DNA of 64,000 bases from Parvularcula sp039822105 (GTDB taxonomy: Bacteria > Pseudomonadota > Alphaproteobacteria > Caulobacterales > Parvularculaceae). The position numbers and the translations under genes are program-made. The stretch spans positions 310,001 to 374,000 of the forward strand of contig JBCBMW010000002.1 of assembly GCA_039822105.1 (NCBI GenBank), in the 5' to 3' direction. Below the pieces are notes generated by a model, which did no database searches, was not told where the DNA came from, and saw only the letters and a program-made list of their open reading frames with translations. Each line of letters begins with the position of its first letter. Positions within the stretch are counted from its first letter, which is position 1. Shown in pieces: positions 41,867 through 50,778 of this stretch.

Positions 41867-43261
41867 CTAGTTCTGGCGGCGCAGGAAGGCTGGAACCTCG
41901 ACTTCGTCGTCGTCATCGGTCAGCGGCTTGGCCGAAGGCGCGCGGCGCGGCGGCTCTTCGGACTTACCCGGCTTCAGCGTGTCGCGCAGAAGGCCCATGG
42001 CTGTCTCCAGCGTTGAGACCGGCTTGCCGCGGAACGGGTTGGTCCGGCTGCGGCCCTGCTTGCGAAGCTCTTCACGTGCAGGGACAGGGTCTTCCGTCAG
42101 CATACGGCGGATACGCTCGTGGACATCCCCCACCGGGTTGGCTTCTGCCGCGGGCGTGAGGGCGGCAACGAGCGGCTCTTGCGGCTCAGCCACAGGCGGC
42201 ACGACGGGATGGACCGGCTCGGGCTTTGCCTCAGGCTGCGGCGCAGCTTGAGCCGCCGCGCGCACGACAGGTGGCCGAGGCGCGATACGCTCTTCAGCGC
42301 CATCAATGCCCGTGGCAACGACCGACACGCGAATGGTGCCTTCAAGCGCCTGATCAAAGGTCGAGCCGACGATAATGTTCGCCTCCGGATCAACTTCCGA
42401 GCGGATGGCGTTGGCCGCTTCGTCAACCTCAAAAAGCTTCATGTCGAGGCCGCCAGTGATGTTGATCAGCACACCTTTGGCGCCTTTGAGAGACATCTCG
42501 TCAAGAAGGGGGTTCGAAATCGCGGCAGCGGCGGCCTCTGAAGCGCGGCTCTCGCCTTGGCACTCGCCCGTGCCCATCATGGCCTTGCCCATCTCACTCA
42601 TCACGGTCCGGACGTCAGCAAAGTCGAGGTTGATATGACCAGGGACGATCATCAGGTCCGTGATGCCGCGCACACCGGAGTAAAGAACGCGGTCGGCCAT
42701 ACCGAACGCATCAGCAAAAGTGGTGTTCTCATCGGCCAGGCGGAACAGGTTCTGGTTCGGGATGATGAGCAGCGTATCGACATGGCGCGAGAGCTCTTCG
42801 ATGCCCTCGTCCGCAATCCGCATGCGGCGCTGACCTTCAAAGGCGAAAGGTTTGGTCACCACACCAACCGTCAGGATGCCGAGGTCGCGCGCGGCCTTAG
42901 CAATCACTGGCGCCGCGCCTGTACCTGTCCCGCCGCCCATGCCAGCGGTGATAAACAGCATGTTCGCGCCCTCAAGCGCGGTCATCACTTCGTCGAGGCT
43001 CTCTTCCGCCGCTGCTTCGCCGATCTGCGGCCGCGAGCCCGCGCCCAGTCCTTGGGTCACGCCCGTGCCCAGCTGGATCTTCTGCTCAGCTTTGGAAAGC
43101 CCGACAGCCTGCGCGTCGGTGTTCGCGCAGACAAACGTCACGCCGTCGAGCTCGCTCTCGATCATGTTGTTGACCGCGTTGCCGCCAGCGCCGCCCACGC
43201 CGATGACCACGATCTTCGGTTTGAGCTCGGCCGAGGTCGGAACGGATAGGTTGAGCGGCAT
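41867..43261 (-). CDS. ftsZ: Cell division protein FtsZ
   Basis: A 464-residue tubulin relative. The GTP-binding G-box is in GGGTGTGAAPVIA, the T7 loop in GHINLDFADVRTV, and the conserved FtsA-binding tail is VEVPAFLRRQN. The core (to about 320) is followed by a proline-rich linker of about 130 residues, shorter than in many alphaproteobacteria. No ftsQ, ftsA or lpxC neighbours are seen, so it is not in the usual dcw cluster. A second ftsZ may exist elsewhere. This one carries all parts needed for Z-ring function. Confidence 0.97.
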   Translation of the reverse strand: MPLNLSVPTSAELKPKIVVIGVGGAGGNAVNNMIESELDGVTFVCANTDAQAVGLSKAEQKIQLGTGVTQGLGAGSRPQIGEAAAEESLDEVMTALEGANMLFITAGMGGGTGTGAAPVIAKAARDLGILTVGVVTKPFAFEGQRRMRIADEGIEELSRHVDTLLIIPNQNLFRLADENTTFADAFGMADRVLYSGVRGITDLMIVPGHINLDFADVRTVMSEMGKAMMGTGECQGESRASEAAAAAISNPLLDEMSLKGAKGVLINITGGLDMKLFEVDEAANAIRSEVDPEANIIVGSTFDQALEGTIRVSVVATGIDGAEERIAPRPPVVRAAAQAAPQPEAKPEPVHPVVPPVAEPQEPLVAALTPAAEANPVGDVHERIRRMLTEDPVPAREELRKQGRSRTNPFRGKPVSTLETAMGLLRDTLKPGKSEEPPRRAPSAKPLTDDDDEVEVPAFLRRQN

Positions 43262-43406
43262 AGCGAAGGCTTCCCTCGAGAAAAGAAATGGCGGGCGTGG
43301 TTAAAGGATCGGTCACGACGGTTATCAGGTCGTTAACAGCGGGGTCGGTTTCTGCATCTTGGGTGAAACTCTTGACCCCGCCGGGCCCTGGCGAGGATGA
43401 GGGATC

Positions 43407-44090
43407 ATGAGTGACGAGCAACACAGACCGTTAACAGAGGTGGGTGGGCCTACCGCCCTCACCGATCAGGAAAGCATCGCAGCGGCCGAGGCCTTTAAGG
43501 AAGCGATGAGGACCCGGCATACGATCCGGGATTTCTCGGACAAGCCCGTGCCGCGCGAAGCCATCGAACATGCCGTCGCCGCCGCTGGCCTCGCGCCGAA
43601 CGGCGCCAACCACCAGCCGTGGTTTTTCGCTGTGGTCGAGAGCCGAGAGGTCAAACGCCGGATCAGGGAGGCCGCAGAAGAAGAAGAGCGCGCCTTTTAT
43701 GGCGGCAAGGCGGGACAGGAATGGCTCGATGCCCTCGCCCCTATCGGCACCGACGCGGAGAAACCGTTCCTCGAGACGGCGCCCTATCTCATCATCCCCT
43801 TTGCCCAGAAACGCGGCGGCATCGACGAGGGCGATGACAAGAAGAACTATTACGTCACTGAGAGCGTGGGCCTCGCCTGCGGCTTTCTTCTTTGTGCGCT
43901 CCATAAAGCGGGCCTTGCGACCCTCACCCACACCCCGAACCCGATGAAGTTCTTGAACGAGGAACTCGGCCGACCAGCGACGGAGAAGCCGATGATGATC
44001 ATCGTCGTCGGCCACGCCGCGGACGACGCGACCGTGCCTGAACACGCCCTTAAGAAAAAACCGCTCGATCAGATCATGAAGGTGTACTGA
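43407..44090 (+). CDS. Nitroreductase-family flavoprotein
   Basis: A 227-residue FMN-type oxidoreductase with RHTIRDFSDKPVPREAIEHAV, LAPNGANHQPWFFAVV and the substrate-side VTESVGLACGFLLCALHKAG and LTHTPNPMKFL. The RHTIRDF arginine pattern and overall length resemble the BluB/iodotyrosine-deiodinase side of the family. It reduces an unknown compound with NAD(P)H. It diverges from ftsZ. Confidence 0.88.
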   Translation: MSDEQHRPLTEVGGPTALTDQESIAAAEAFKEAMRTRHTIRDFSDKPVPREAIEHAVAAAGLAPNGANHQPWFFAVVESREVKRRIREAAEEEERAFYGGKAGQEWLDALAPIGTDAEKPFLETAPYLIIPFAQKRGGIDEGDDKKNYYVTESVGLACGFLLCALHKAGLATLTHTPNPMKFLNEELGRPATEKPMMIIVVGHAADDATVPEHALKKKPLDQIMKVY

Positions 44091-44125
44091 CGGATAGCGT
44101 AGGACCTCCCGGCCAAGCCGAGCGC

Positions 44126-44821
44126 TCAGTCGGCCGCCGTCGCCTCCGGGCAATCATAGTCAGAATACGTGAAAACGCTCCGACCCCGGGAAAAACCGCC
44201 AGGAAACGACACATCCCAAACCGTTGCCCGGCTCGTTGCGGCGGGGCCGTAGCCGTCCACGTGTTCGAACTCCATCGCCTCTTGGTAGTCTCGGCCTCGC
44301 GCAATCAGCGGAATACGGAATGGTTCTTTGAGAGAGATGTTGTACTGGGTCACGATAGGACCGTTGTCACTGGCGGAAACGACAGCCGTCGCGCACGAGC
44401 GGCTTCCAAGATCGCGGGGGCCGTTGGCGACGATGCCCTTTGGTAGGCTCTCTGCTGAGAGAAGAAATGTGCCGTCATCCTGCTCGGCGATCGTCTCAGA
44501 CGCCGCTGCCACTGTCAGGGCGTGGGCGTACCAATCGCGGGGCGGCGGGCTGTCGTCATCTCCTTGCGCGGCATCAAGCGCCCTCCAAACACCGGCCTCG
44601 TGGTCGAAACGCACAATGTCGCTCTCCACGTTGCGGCCCCGGCCGTTCTCAATGTCGACATCCGTTGTAACCGTGACGCTGCACGCCGCTCGGGGCTGAT
44701 GGGACTCGGCTTGCAGCCTGATGGAGGCGAGGATGGCCTCACCATCCGCTGTCGCCTGCATCATCATCGTCGCCACGATACCGCCAATCATCACTTCAAC
44801 CCCCACTGTTCGTCTCGCCAC
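44126..44821 (-). CDS. Hypothetical secreted protein
   Basis: A 231-residue protein starting at a GTG with a hydrophobic leader (VGVEVMIGGIVATMMMQATA). The rest is mainly predicted beta strand with scattered Cys and no recognisable motif. An internal ATG (MIGGIV) may be the true start of a shorter signal peptide. It is 35 bases from the nitroreductase stop (convergent) and 18 bases downstream of the CPBP gene on the same strand. Function unknown. Confidence 0.55.
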   Translation of the reverse strand: MARRTVGVEVMIGGIVATMMMQATADGEAILASIRLQAESHQPRAACSVTVTTDVDIENGRGRNVESDIVRFDHEAGVWRALDAAQGDDDSPPPRDWYAHALTVAAASETIAEQDDGTFLLSAESLPKGIVANGPRDLGSRSCATAVVSASDNGPIVTQYNISLKEPFRIPLIARGRDYQEAMEFEHVDGYGPAATSRATVWDVSFPGGFSRGRSVFTYSDYDCPEATAAD

Positions 44822-44839
44822 GTCATTCTCGGTTCATAC

Positions 44840-45733
44840 TCAACGCACACCGATGATTGATGTCGTCCCATCCGCCCGCGCCTTGAGATAGAAACCAAGA
44901 GCCATCAGGCAGCCAAGCGTCGGCATGACAATACCGAACTCGTCGATGAAGAGATGCGAATCGGGCCCTTTCTGCGTCAGTGGCGTGAAGACGCGCTGGA
45001 TGAAAAGGTTGTGGCTCGCGTGAAGGATCGCGGCTGGCCAGAGGCTCTGAGACCGAAAGGTGATGTACGCATAGACAATCCCTTGGGGCAGAATCGCCAT
45101 GGTGAAGATGAAGACTTGCAAGACGAAGCTGCCCGTCCCGGCATTATAGTCCGTAAAGAGAATAGCTGGCCAGTGCCAAACGGCCCAGATGGTTCCAGAC
45201 AAAAGACCGACCGCCCAAAACGGCATGACCTTGCGCAGTTCCCAAATCAAAAGGCCGCGCCAGCCGATCTCCTCACCCAGGGCACGCGACACAGCGGCAA
45301 CCATGCCAACGGTGCCGAGCATCCCGCCATAGATGATCGAAGCGGGGACACTCGGCACCTCGCGCCCGATCAAAGCGCTGGTCCAGGTCGCCAGCGTTTC
45401 GGGATTGCCAAAACTGCTCCCTCCGAGGCCCAACGTCCAAACCGGCAGATAAATCGCGAAGCCATAAATGACCGGAAGCAGCCAGGCGAACCAATGCCAC
45501 CCCCATCGCCCCCAGCGCCACGGCAAGCTTACAATAGGCCGACCACGGATAAGGCATGTGAGAAGCGCTGCGATCCCAGGTGACCACATAACACCCGTCA
45601 TCAGGATGGGAGGGGTCGAGCCCTGATAGCCCATCAGTCCACCGAAGATGCTGGTGAAGAGAAGCGTCAGCAGCAAGAACAGCCTGATCGTCCGCCAGGC
45701 GTCCCGGCGCTCATCGCTGGTGGCCCTGGTCAT
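44840..45733 (-). CDS. CPBP-family intramembrane metalloprotease
   Basis: A 297-residue multi-pass protein of the CAAX/bacteriocin-immunity protease family. The EEIGWRGLL motif supplies the paired Glu and Arg, and HWPAILF and HASHNLFIQ supply His ligands. About eight hydrophobic segments are visible. Such enzymes process prenylated or small membrane peptides, or give immunity. It overlaps the upstream TetR gene by four bases, so the regulator and protease form an operon. Confidence 0.88.
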   Translation of the reverse strand: MTRATSDERRDAWRTIRLFLLLTLLFTSIFGGLMGYQGSTPPILMTGVMWSPGIAALLTCLIRGRPIVSLPWRWGRWGWHWFAWLLPVIYGFAIYLPVWTLGLGGSSFGNPETLATWTSALIGREVPSVPASIIYGGMLGTVGMVAAVSRALGEEIGWRGLLIWELRKVMPFWAVGLLSGTIWAVWHWPAILFTDYNAGTGSFVLQVFIFTMAILPQGIVYAYITFRSQSLWPAAILHASHNLFIQRVFTPLTQKGPDSHLFIDEFGIVMPTLGCLMALGFYLKARADGTTSIIGVR

Positions 45734-46371
45734 GAGGTTGTGATCCCGCGGAGAATGATGTCGGAAAAAAACGCGTCACGCTCGGCCGCGTCCATCTGGG
45801 CAAGGAATGTGGCCCGGCCGAGGCGGCCTGATATCATCAAGTCAGCAAGACCATGGGCGATCCCCCAACACGCCAGAACATCAGCCATCGCCAGTTGATC
45901 CCTATGCGGATCTCGGCCCTGTATGGCTTCGATGTGAGAGGTCAGTTTCTCAAAGGCTGCGTTCGCCGCGTCAGCCAAACTGGGGTTCGACTTGTCAGTT
46001 CTCTCTGATGTGAACATCAACCGGAAAAGTGCGGGATGCGCGGTCGCGAAGTCGATGTATCCCAGCCCCGACGCGGCCAGTTTCGCCCGCGGGCAGCTTT
46101 CGGCCAGGTTTTCCCGCCGGTCCTGCGCCGCGATGAAGCGAGCGTAGCCGCGGGTGGCCAGCGCCGTCAGCAAGCCATCGACATTGCCAAAGTGATGCGC
46201 AGGGGCGCCGTGGCTCACGGATGCGCGCTTGGCGACCGAGCGCAGGGAGAACTTCTCCACGCCCTTCTGCGCCAGCTCAATCTCAGCCGCATCGAGAAGC
46301 AATCGATGAAGATCGGCGTGGAGATAAGAAGACTTGCCGCCGGTCGGCGAGATCTGTGGCGACGCGCTCAT
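45730..46371 (-). CDS. TetR-family regulator
   Basis: A 213-residue repressor with a TetR_N helix-turn-helix (LLLDAAEIELAQKGVEKFSL, then RSVAKRASVSHGAPAHHFGN) and a TetR_C-like effector domain (ASGLGYIDFATAHPALFRLM). It overlaps the CPBP protease gene and probably regulates both itself and that gene through the dyad at 46391-46404. Confidence 0.92.
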   Translation of the reverse strand: MSASPQISPTGGKSSYLHADLHRLLLDAAEIELAQKGVEKFSLRSVAKRASVSHGAPAHHFGNVDGLLTALATRGYARFIAAQDRRENLAESCPRAKLAASGLGYIDFATAHPALFRLMFTSERTDKSNPSLADAANAAFEKLTSHIEAIQGRDPHRDQLAMADVLACWGIAHGLADLMISGRLGRATFLAQMDAAERDAFFSDIILRGITTS

Positions 46372-46390
46372 AGGGCGACTGTGTCACACT

Positions 46391-46404
46391 TTTAGACAGT
46401 GTCA
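46391..46404. promoter_or_regulatory. Likely TetR operator and promoter
   Basis: Minus-strand TTGACACTGTCTAA is a pseudo-palindrome of TetR-operator type about 20 bases before the TetR start, and TTGACA within it would serve as a -35 box. A related TGTGTCAC lies beside it at 46379-46386. Confidence 0.5.
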
Positions 46405-46423
46405 AGCAAAGGTCGCAGTTGAT

Positions 46424-46444
46424 CCCCCGCCCCGACGCAGCGGG
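46424..46444. terminator. Hairpin between GNAT operon end and TetR promoter
   Basis: Arms CCCCGC and GCGGGG with a nine-base loop lie 35 bases past the GNAT stop. There is no T-run, so it is a weak candidate for an intrinsic terminator. Confidence 0.3.
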
Positions 46445-46478
46445 GTCCTCAGCCCATCAATGCTTCAAATGAGGCGCC

Positions 46479-46760
46479 CTAAGAGGACAGCACGTCTTGC
46501 CACTCAGCGTGCTTCTCAATTTGCGCTTTGGCGTAAGGACAAAGGGGAAGGATTTTCCGGCCCTCAGTGCGTGCGTCTTCCACACCGCGCTGGACGAGGG
46601 CAACGCCGACGCCCTGCCCGCGTAAGCCGTCCGGCACCATCGTGTGATCAATGATGATCATGTTCTCACCAGCACGAGAATAGGTCATCTCCGCCGTGTG
46701 CCCATCAATGGTCACGTGGTAGCGGCCTTTGCTTTCGTCTTCCTGACGCTGAATATCCAT
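46479..46760 (-). CDS. Small GNAT-fold protein (YjdJ-like acetyltransferase)
   Basis: A 93-residue protein of the single-domain GNAT group (PF14542-like): MTYSRAGENMIIIDHTMVPDGL, GQGVGVALVQRGVEDAR, ILPLCPYAKAQIEKH. The motif GQGVGVAL is the acetyl-CoA pyrophosphate loop. The ATG at 46760 overlaps the VOC stop by one base. Substrate unknown. Confidence 0.85.
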   Translation of the reverse strand: MDIQRQEDESKGRYHVTIDGHTAEMTYSRAGENMIIIDHTMVPDGLRGQGVGVALVQRGVEDARTEGRKILPLCPYAKAQIEKHAEWQDVLSS

Positions 46761-47200
46761 CACTCGCTCTCCGTCAGCGTCTTGGCAAAGACCATCCGGT
46801 CGTCACGGAACGCTTTGAACTCTAGGGCATTGCCAGCAGGATCGCGGACGAACATGGTCGCCTGCTCCCCGGCTTTGCCCTCGAACCGGATATAGGGCTC
46901 GATGATGAAGGGGGTATCCGCCGCTTGCAGCCGGTCGCGCAAGGTCTCCCAGTCGGACCACTCGAGGATCAAGCCAAAATGGCGGACCGGGACACCGTGG
47001 CCGTCGACCTCATTGGTCTTGGCGGCGGCGCATTCCTCTGGGGCGTAATGGGTGACGATCTGGTGGCCATGGAAGTCGAAGTCGATCCACTCACCAGGCG
47101 CTTCGCGCCCTTCCGGGCACTGAAGAATGCCGCCATAGAAACCCCGCGCAGCCTCAAGATCATCGACAGGAAACGCGAGATGAAAACGCGGGCGGGTGAT
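46760..47200 (-). CDS. VOC-family (glyoxalase/dioxygenase fold) protein, ATC start proposed
   Basis: A 146-residue VOC protein if translated from the ATC at 47200: RPRFHLAFPVDDLEAARGFY, EWIDFDFHGHQIVTHYA, PVRHFGLILEWSDW, IEPYIRF and FVRDPAGNALEFK give the four beta-alpha-beta modules and metal-type residues (His, His, Glu). The first normal start in frame (TTG at 46972) would remove half the fold. The merC-like stop TGA is in the same frame, one codon before the ATC. So either ATC initiates, or the stop is read through, or an ATG was changed to ATC. Coupled to the GNAT gene. Confidence 0.75.
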   Translation of the reverse strand: MTRPRFHLAFPVDDLEAARGFYGGILQCPEGREAPGEWIDFDFHGHQIVTHYAPEECAAAKTNEVDGHGVPVRHFGLILEWSDWETLRDRLQAADTPFIIEPYIRFEGKAGEQATMFVRDPAGNALEFKAFRDDRMVFAKTLTESE

Positions 47201-47203
47201 CGC

Positions 47204-47584
47204 TCAGCCCCGCGCTGATCGGTGCGAGCTCCAACGCCAAACATGCGCACCTGCCAGTGTCAGCGCCCCAACAACCGTCAGAGGCACCTCCCAGTCGTGC
47301 AGCGCTTCAACAAAGACCGCTGCCAGCATCAGCGCCAGACCCGTGAGCGCCATGCCGGCAAAGACGAGCGGCCGAACGGTCCGTTGGTACTGGATGAGAG
47401 CCGTTGCTGTGAACGGAACCGCCAGGAGCACGAGGCCTCGGTGGAGCCACTCTTGCTCAAACGGTGCCGCCACGGCTGGAGCTATTGCCGCCAGGACAGG
47501 CATGGCCAAGCAATGCAGCAAGCACAGACTGGACAGGACAACGGCCGGACCGTCGGGGGTCAGCACTGATGCACGGGTGTTCAC
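47204..47584 (-). CDS. MerC-domain membrane protein
   Basis: About 126 residues from a GTG at 47584 with GAGG upstream. The MerC pattern SLCLLHCLAMPVLAAI (first membrane helix with two Cys and a His) is clear and three more helices follow. MerC proteins move or buffer mercuric ions, but chromosomal MerC-like proteins often have other, unknown roles. No other mer genes are nearby. Confidence 0.8.
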   Translation of the reverse strand: MNTRASVLTPDGPAVVLSSLCLLHCLAMPVLAAIAPAVAAPFEQEWLHRGLVLLAVPFTATALIQYQRTVRPLVFAGMALTGLALMLAAVFVEALHDWEVPLTVVGALTLAGAHVWRWSSHRSARG

Positions 47585-47671
47585 GGACGCAGGACCTCGC
47601 GGGAGACTTGGCGGACAACGCAATATGCCCGCCGGGTTCACATAGGGCAGAGAGCAAAGATTGCTACAGTA

Positions 47672-48829
47672 TCACCGCTTCTCGATCGGAACAAACTCGC
47701 GCTGGGCTTCACCGACATAGGCGGAGAGTGGCCGGATCAGTTTGTTGTTACCGAGCTGCTCAATCACATGCGCTGTCCAACCAGTGATCCGTGCCATGAC
47801 GAAAAGTGGCGTGAACATCGGGATCGGGAAACCCATCAGATAGTAAGCCGGACCAGCAGGGAAATCGAGATTGGGGTAGATGCCTTTCGCCTCGACCATG
47901 GTGTCGTCGAGAATACGGCTGATCTCCCAGTACTTCTTCGCCTCAGCCGTATCGACCACCTCGACCATCTTCTTGAAATAGTCCGTCATCGTCGGAACAC
48001 GGCTATCGCCTGAGCGGTAGACGCGGTGGCCAAAGCCCATGATCTTCCGCTTTTCTTTCAGCGCGGTGAGCATCCATTCTTTCGCGTTGTCGGGCTGCGC
48101 CACTTCGGTGAGCATATGCATCACCGCTTCGTTGGCGCCGCCATGAAGCGGGCCTTTCAGCGCGCCAATGCCGCCGACGCATGCGGAATAGATGTCTGAC
48201 GTGGTCGAGGCGATCACGCGCGCGGTGAAGGTCGAGGCGTTGAAAGAATGCTCTGCATAAAGAACCATCGACACGTCAAAGCATTTGACGACCTCCGGCG
48301 CTGGCACTTCGCCAAAGCACATGTGGAAGAAGTTCTCTGACCAGGTGAGCGAGGGATCCGGGGCAATCGGATCTTTGCCGATACGGTGCCGATACTCGGC
48401 CGCCACCATTTCGGGGATCTGCGCATACATCCGGATACTGAGGTCGTAGAGGCCTTTGGCGTCAAAGCCTTCCGACGTCATGCCAGAGCCGATATTGGCA
48501 TCCTTGTCCTCTTGGCCTGCAAAGCTGAGCGAGCTGCGGATCATGTCCATCGGGTGAGCGTCGCGGTTGTAGCGCCGGATCACGTCATGGAGGTCTTGGG
48601 AAATGCCGCGCTCGCCGCGCTCTTTCGCACGGAACTCTTCAAGCTGCGCAGCCGTGGGGAGTTCGCTGTTCCAGATGAGGTAGGCGGTCTCTTCAAAGCT
48701 GCCGTTGACCGCGAGATCCTGCACGGCATAGCCGCGATAGGTCAGCGAATTGGTTTCCGGCACGACTTTCGAAACGGCCGTATCGTCGGCCAAAACACCA
48801 GCAAGACCGTACTTCACCTCGTCGGACAT
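47672..48829 (-). CDS. prpC: 2-methylcitrate synthase
   Basis: A 385-residue citrate-synthase-fold enzyme with catalytic His in GPLHGGANE and GFGHRVYR and the Asp of the LDFPAGPAYYLMG segment. The short form and the GLAGVLADDTAVSKV N-terminus fit the methylcitrate-type group. Nearby prpB and prpD support condensation of propionyl-CoA with oxaloacetate over the TCA role. It is the last prp gene on this strand. Confidence 0.9.
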   Translation of the reverse strand: MSDEVKYGLAGVLADDTAVSKVVPETNSLTYRGYAVQDLAVNGSFEETAYLIWNSELPTAAQLEEFRAKERGERGISQDLHDVIRRYNRDAHPMDMIRSSLSFAGQEDKDANIGSGMTSEGFDAKGLYDLSIRMYAQIPEMVAAEYRHRIGKDPIAPDPSLTWSENFFHMCFGEVPAPEVVKCFDVSMVLYAEHSFNASTFTARVIASTTSDIYSACVGGIGALKGPLHGGANEAVMHMLTEVAQPDNAKEWMLTALKEKRKIMGFGHRVYRSGDSRVPTMTDYFKKMVEVVDTAEAKKYWEISRILDDTMVEAKGIYPNLDFPAGPAYYLMGFPIPMFTPLFVMARITGWTAHVIEQLGNNKLIRPLSAYVGEAQREFVPIEKR

Positions 48830-48903
48830 GGTTCACTCCTCAATCATTTGAGCAGCGGCTAGCATGCTAGATCGAGAGACGGGAAGGCCCCCCGGACCGA
48901 TTG

Positions 48904-49326
48904 TTAGGGAATGAAAACAAGCTCGGCGCGGCGGTTGAGCGGTTCGCTTCGCTCGTCCTCGTGGGAACGCAGCGGCTCCGCCTCACCAACGGAGGTGATC
49001 TCCACATGGCGCGCGCGGAAACCGGCTTTGATCAGTTCAGAGGCCACCGCTTCGGCGCGCTCACGGCCGGTCGCGAGGTTTTGATCTTCTGGACCTGCCG
49101 CGTCGGCATGACCTTCGATGCTCACTTTGGTGTAGCCCGCGGCCAGCGCACGGCTTGCGATCTCCCGCACGAGAAGCAGGCCCGCTGGGCCCAAATCGTT
49201 GCGGCCATAGTCAAAAAAGACTGTGGTTTCGATGGGTTCGGCAGGTTCCACCACAGCCTCAGCAGGCTGCGCCGCTGCCGCCACGGTCAACAAAGCCGCC
49301 GCCATCAAATGAGATGTGATCGCCAT
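48904..49326 (-). CDS. OmpA-domain protein
   Basis: A 140-residue exported protein with signal peptide (MAITSHLMAAALLTVAAAAQ) and an OmpA C-terminal peptidoglycan-binding domain (VFFDYGRNDLGPAG, VSIEGHADAAGPEDQN, ATGRERAEAVASELI, RSEPLNRRAELVF). It links the envelope to the cell wall. It stands between prpC and the ABM gene, with no clear link to propionate metabolism. Confidence 0.9.
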   Translation of the reverse strand: MAITSHLMAAALLTVAAAAQPAEAVVEPAEPIETTVFFDYGRNDLGPAGLLLVREIASRALAAGYTKVSIEGHADAAGPEDQNLATGRERAEAVASELIKAGFRARHVEITSVGEAEPLRSHEDERSEPLNRRAELVFIP

Positions 49327-49380
49327 CCAAACCTCCACGCGTGTGAGACTGTAGCGCGGGTTCTTGGCATCAAAAAGGCC

Positions 49381-49731
49381 TCACGTGGTCTTGGGTAAGC
49401 GATGGTGAACAGCGCGCTCCACTTTTGCAGTGACGCTTTCATACCAGCTGTACCAACCTGACCGGCCAGATGAGATGGCGGCCGCGTGCTCCGGATGGGC
49501 ACGCCAGCGAGCGATATCCTCTTCGCTCCGCCAATAGCTCACGGTGATCGCAAAGCCTGCATCATTGCCCACGGAGTCAAAGCCCAGGAAGCCAGGCATG
49601 GTGCGCGCAAGCTCCTCCATCCGCGTGGCGGCCTCGGCGTAGCCGCCTGGATCTTCACCGCTCTTTTGGTTGGTGAAGATCACTGCATAGTAGGGCGGCT
49701 CGGGCAGCGGCGCCCGCTCCTCATCGCTCAT
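49381..49731 (-). CDS. Antibiotic biosynthesis monooxygenase (ABM) family protein
   Basis: A 116-residue dimeric alpha-beta barrel: YYAVIFTNQKSGEDPGGYAE, MEELARTMPGFLGF and FAITVSYWRSEEDIARW follow the ABM/stress-response A/B barrel pattern. It overlaps the prpB stop by four bases, so it is co-translated with it. The family includes haem-degrading and quinone-modifying enzymes; the role here is unknown. Confidence 0.82.
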   Translation of the reverse strand: MSDEERAPLPEPPYYAVIFTNQKSGEDPGGYAEAATRMEELARTMPGFLGFDSVGNDAGFAITVSYWRSEEDIARWRAHPEHAAAISSGRSGWYSWYESVTAKVERAVHHRLPKTT

Positions 49732-50639
49732 GACTTCGGGGTGTCGCCAACCTCGAAATTGAAGAGGTCTTGGTCGAAGGCGCTGTAATCCTCGTAGCGG
49801 AGGAGATCGTAGAGATCCCGGCGGTGCTGCATTTTATCGAGGATGCCGTTCTGGTCGCCATAAGCCTTGATGTGATCAAGACCCCGCAGGGCTTCACCCA
49901 TCGCGAGGCGCAGTGTCGTCACAGGATAGATCACGACATTGTAGCCGAGGTTCTCAAGCTCTGACCGGGTGAAGAGCCGCGACTTACCGAACTCTGTCAT
50001 GTTAGCGAGGAGCGGCACGTCCAATGCTTCACGGACCAGCTCGAACTCTTTTTCGTCTTTGAGCGCCTCGGGGAAGATCATGTCGGCGCCCGCATCGACA
50101 TAGGACTTCATCCGGTCGATCGCCTGGTCGAGCCCCTCGACCGCCCGCGCATCGGACCGGGCAATCAGCACGAAATTGGGATCCGTCCGGCCAGCGGCCG
50201 CCGCGCGCACCCGCTGCACCATCACCTCTTTCTCAACGACCTCTTTGCCGTCGAGATGGCCGCAGCGCTTGGGCATCACTTGGTCTTCGATGTGGCAAGC
50301 GGCGAGGCCCGCCTCTTCCATCAGCCGCACCGTGCGCGCCGCGGACATCGGCTCACCAAAGCCTGTATCGACATCGATGATCACTGGCAGGTCAGTGACC
50401 CGAGCGATCTGGCGACCGCGGGTCACGAACTCCTCCTGATTGGCAATACCCACATCCGGCAGGCAAAGATCCGCAGAGATCACCGCACCTGAGGCGTAGA
50501 CCCCGTCAAAGCCCTTCCGCTCAATGGCTTGCGCGCAGAGCGGGTTAAACGCGCCTGGGAACGCGTGGAGCTTACCGTCGCCAAGCATCTCGCGCAGGTC
50601 GGCGCGCTTTTGGGCGGCAGATTTGGTGGTGAACAGCAT
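49728..50639 (-). CDS. prpB: 2-methylisocitrate lyase
   Basis: A 303-residue isocitrate-lyase-superfamily enzyme that splits methylisocitrate to pyruvate and succinate. The catalytic segment KRCGHLDGKEVV (Cys of the K-R-C-G-H motif), DVDTGFGEP, HIEDQVMPK and EALKDEKEFE are all conserved. Adjacent prpC and prpD complete the methylcitrate cycle. Confidence 0.93.
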   Translation of the reverse strand: MLFTTKSAAQKRADLREMLGDGKLHAFPGAFNPLCAQAIERKGFDGVYASGAVISADLCLPDVGIANQEEFVTRGRQIARVTDLPVIIDVDTGFGEPMSAARTVRLMEEAGLAACHIEDQVMPKRCGHLDGKEVVEKEVMVQRVRAAAAGRTDPNFVLIARSDARAVEGLDQAIDRMKSYVDAGADMIFPEALKDEKEFELVREALDVPLLANMTEFGKSRLFTRSELENLGYNVVIYPVTTLRLAMGEALRGLDHIKAYGDQNGILDKMQHRRDLYDLLRYEDYSAFDQDLFNFEVGDTPKS

Positions 50640-50778
50640 GGCGGGGCTCCTTCTTGTTCTCGCGCGCTGTTTCCCGCCAGAGAGCCCGTCTGTCTACACC
50701 GCTGGGAACTCTTTCCGGCCTGGGCGCAGCGGACAATCCGTGGCATGTCGCCTCCGCAAGACGTTTTGGGGATCTTCG

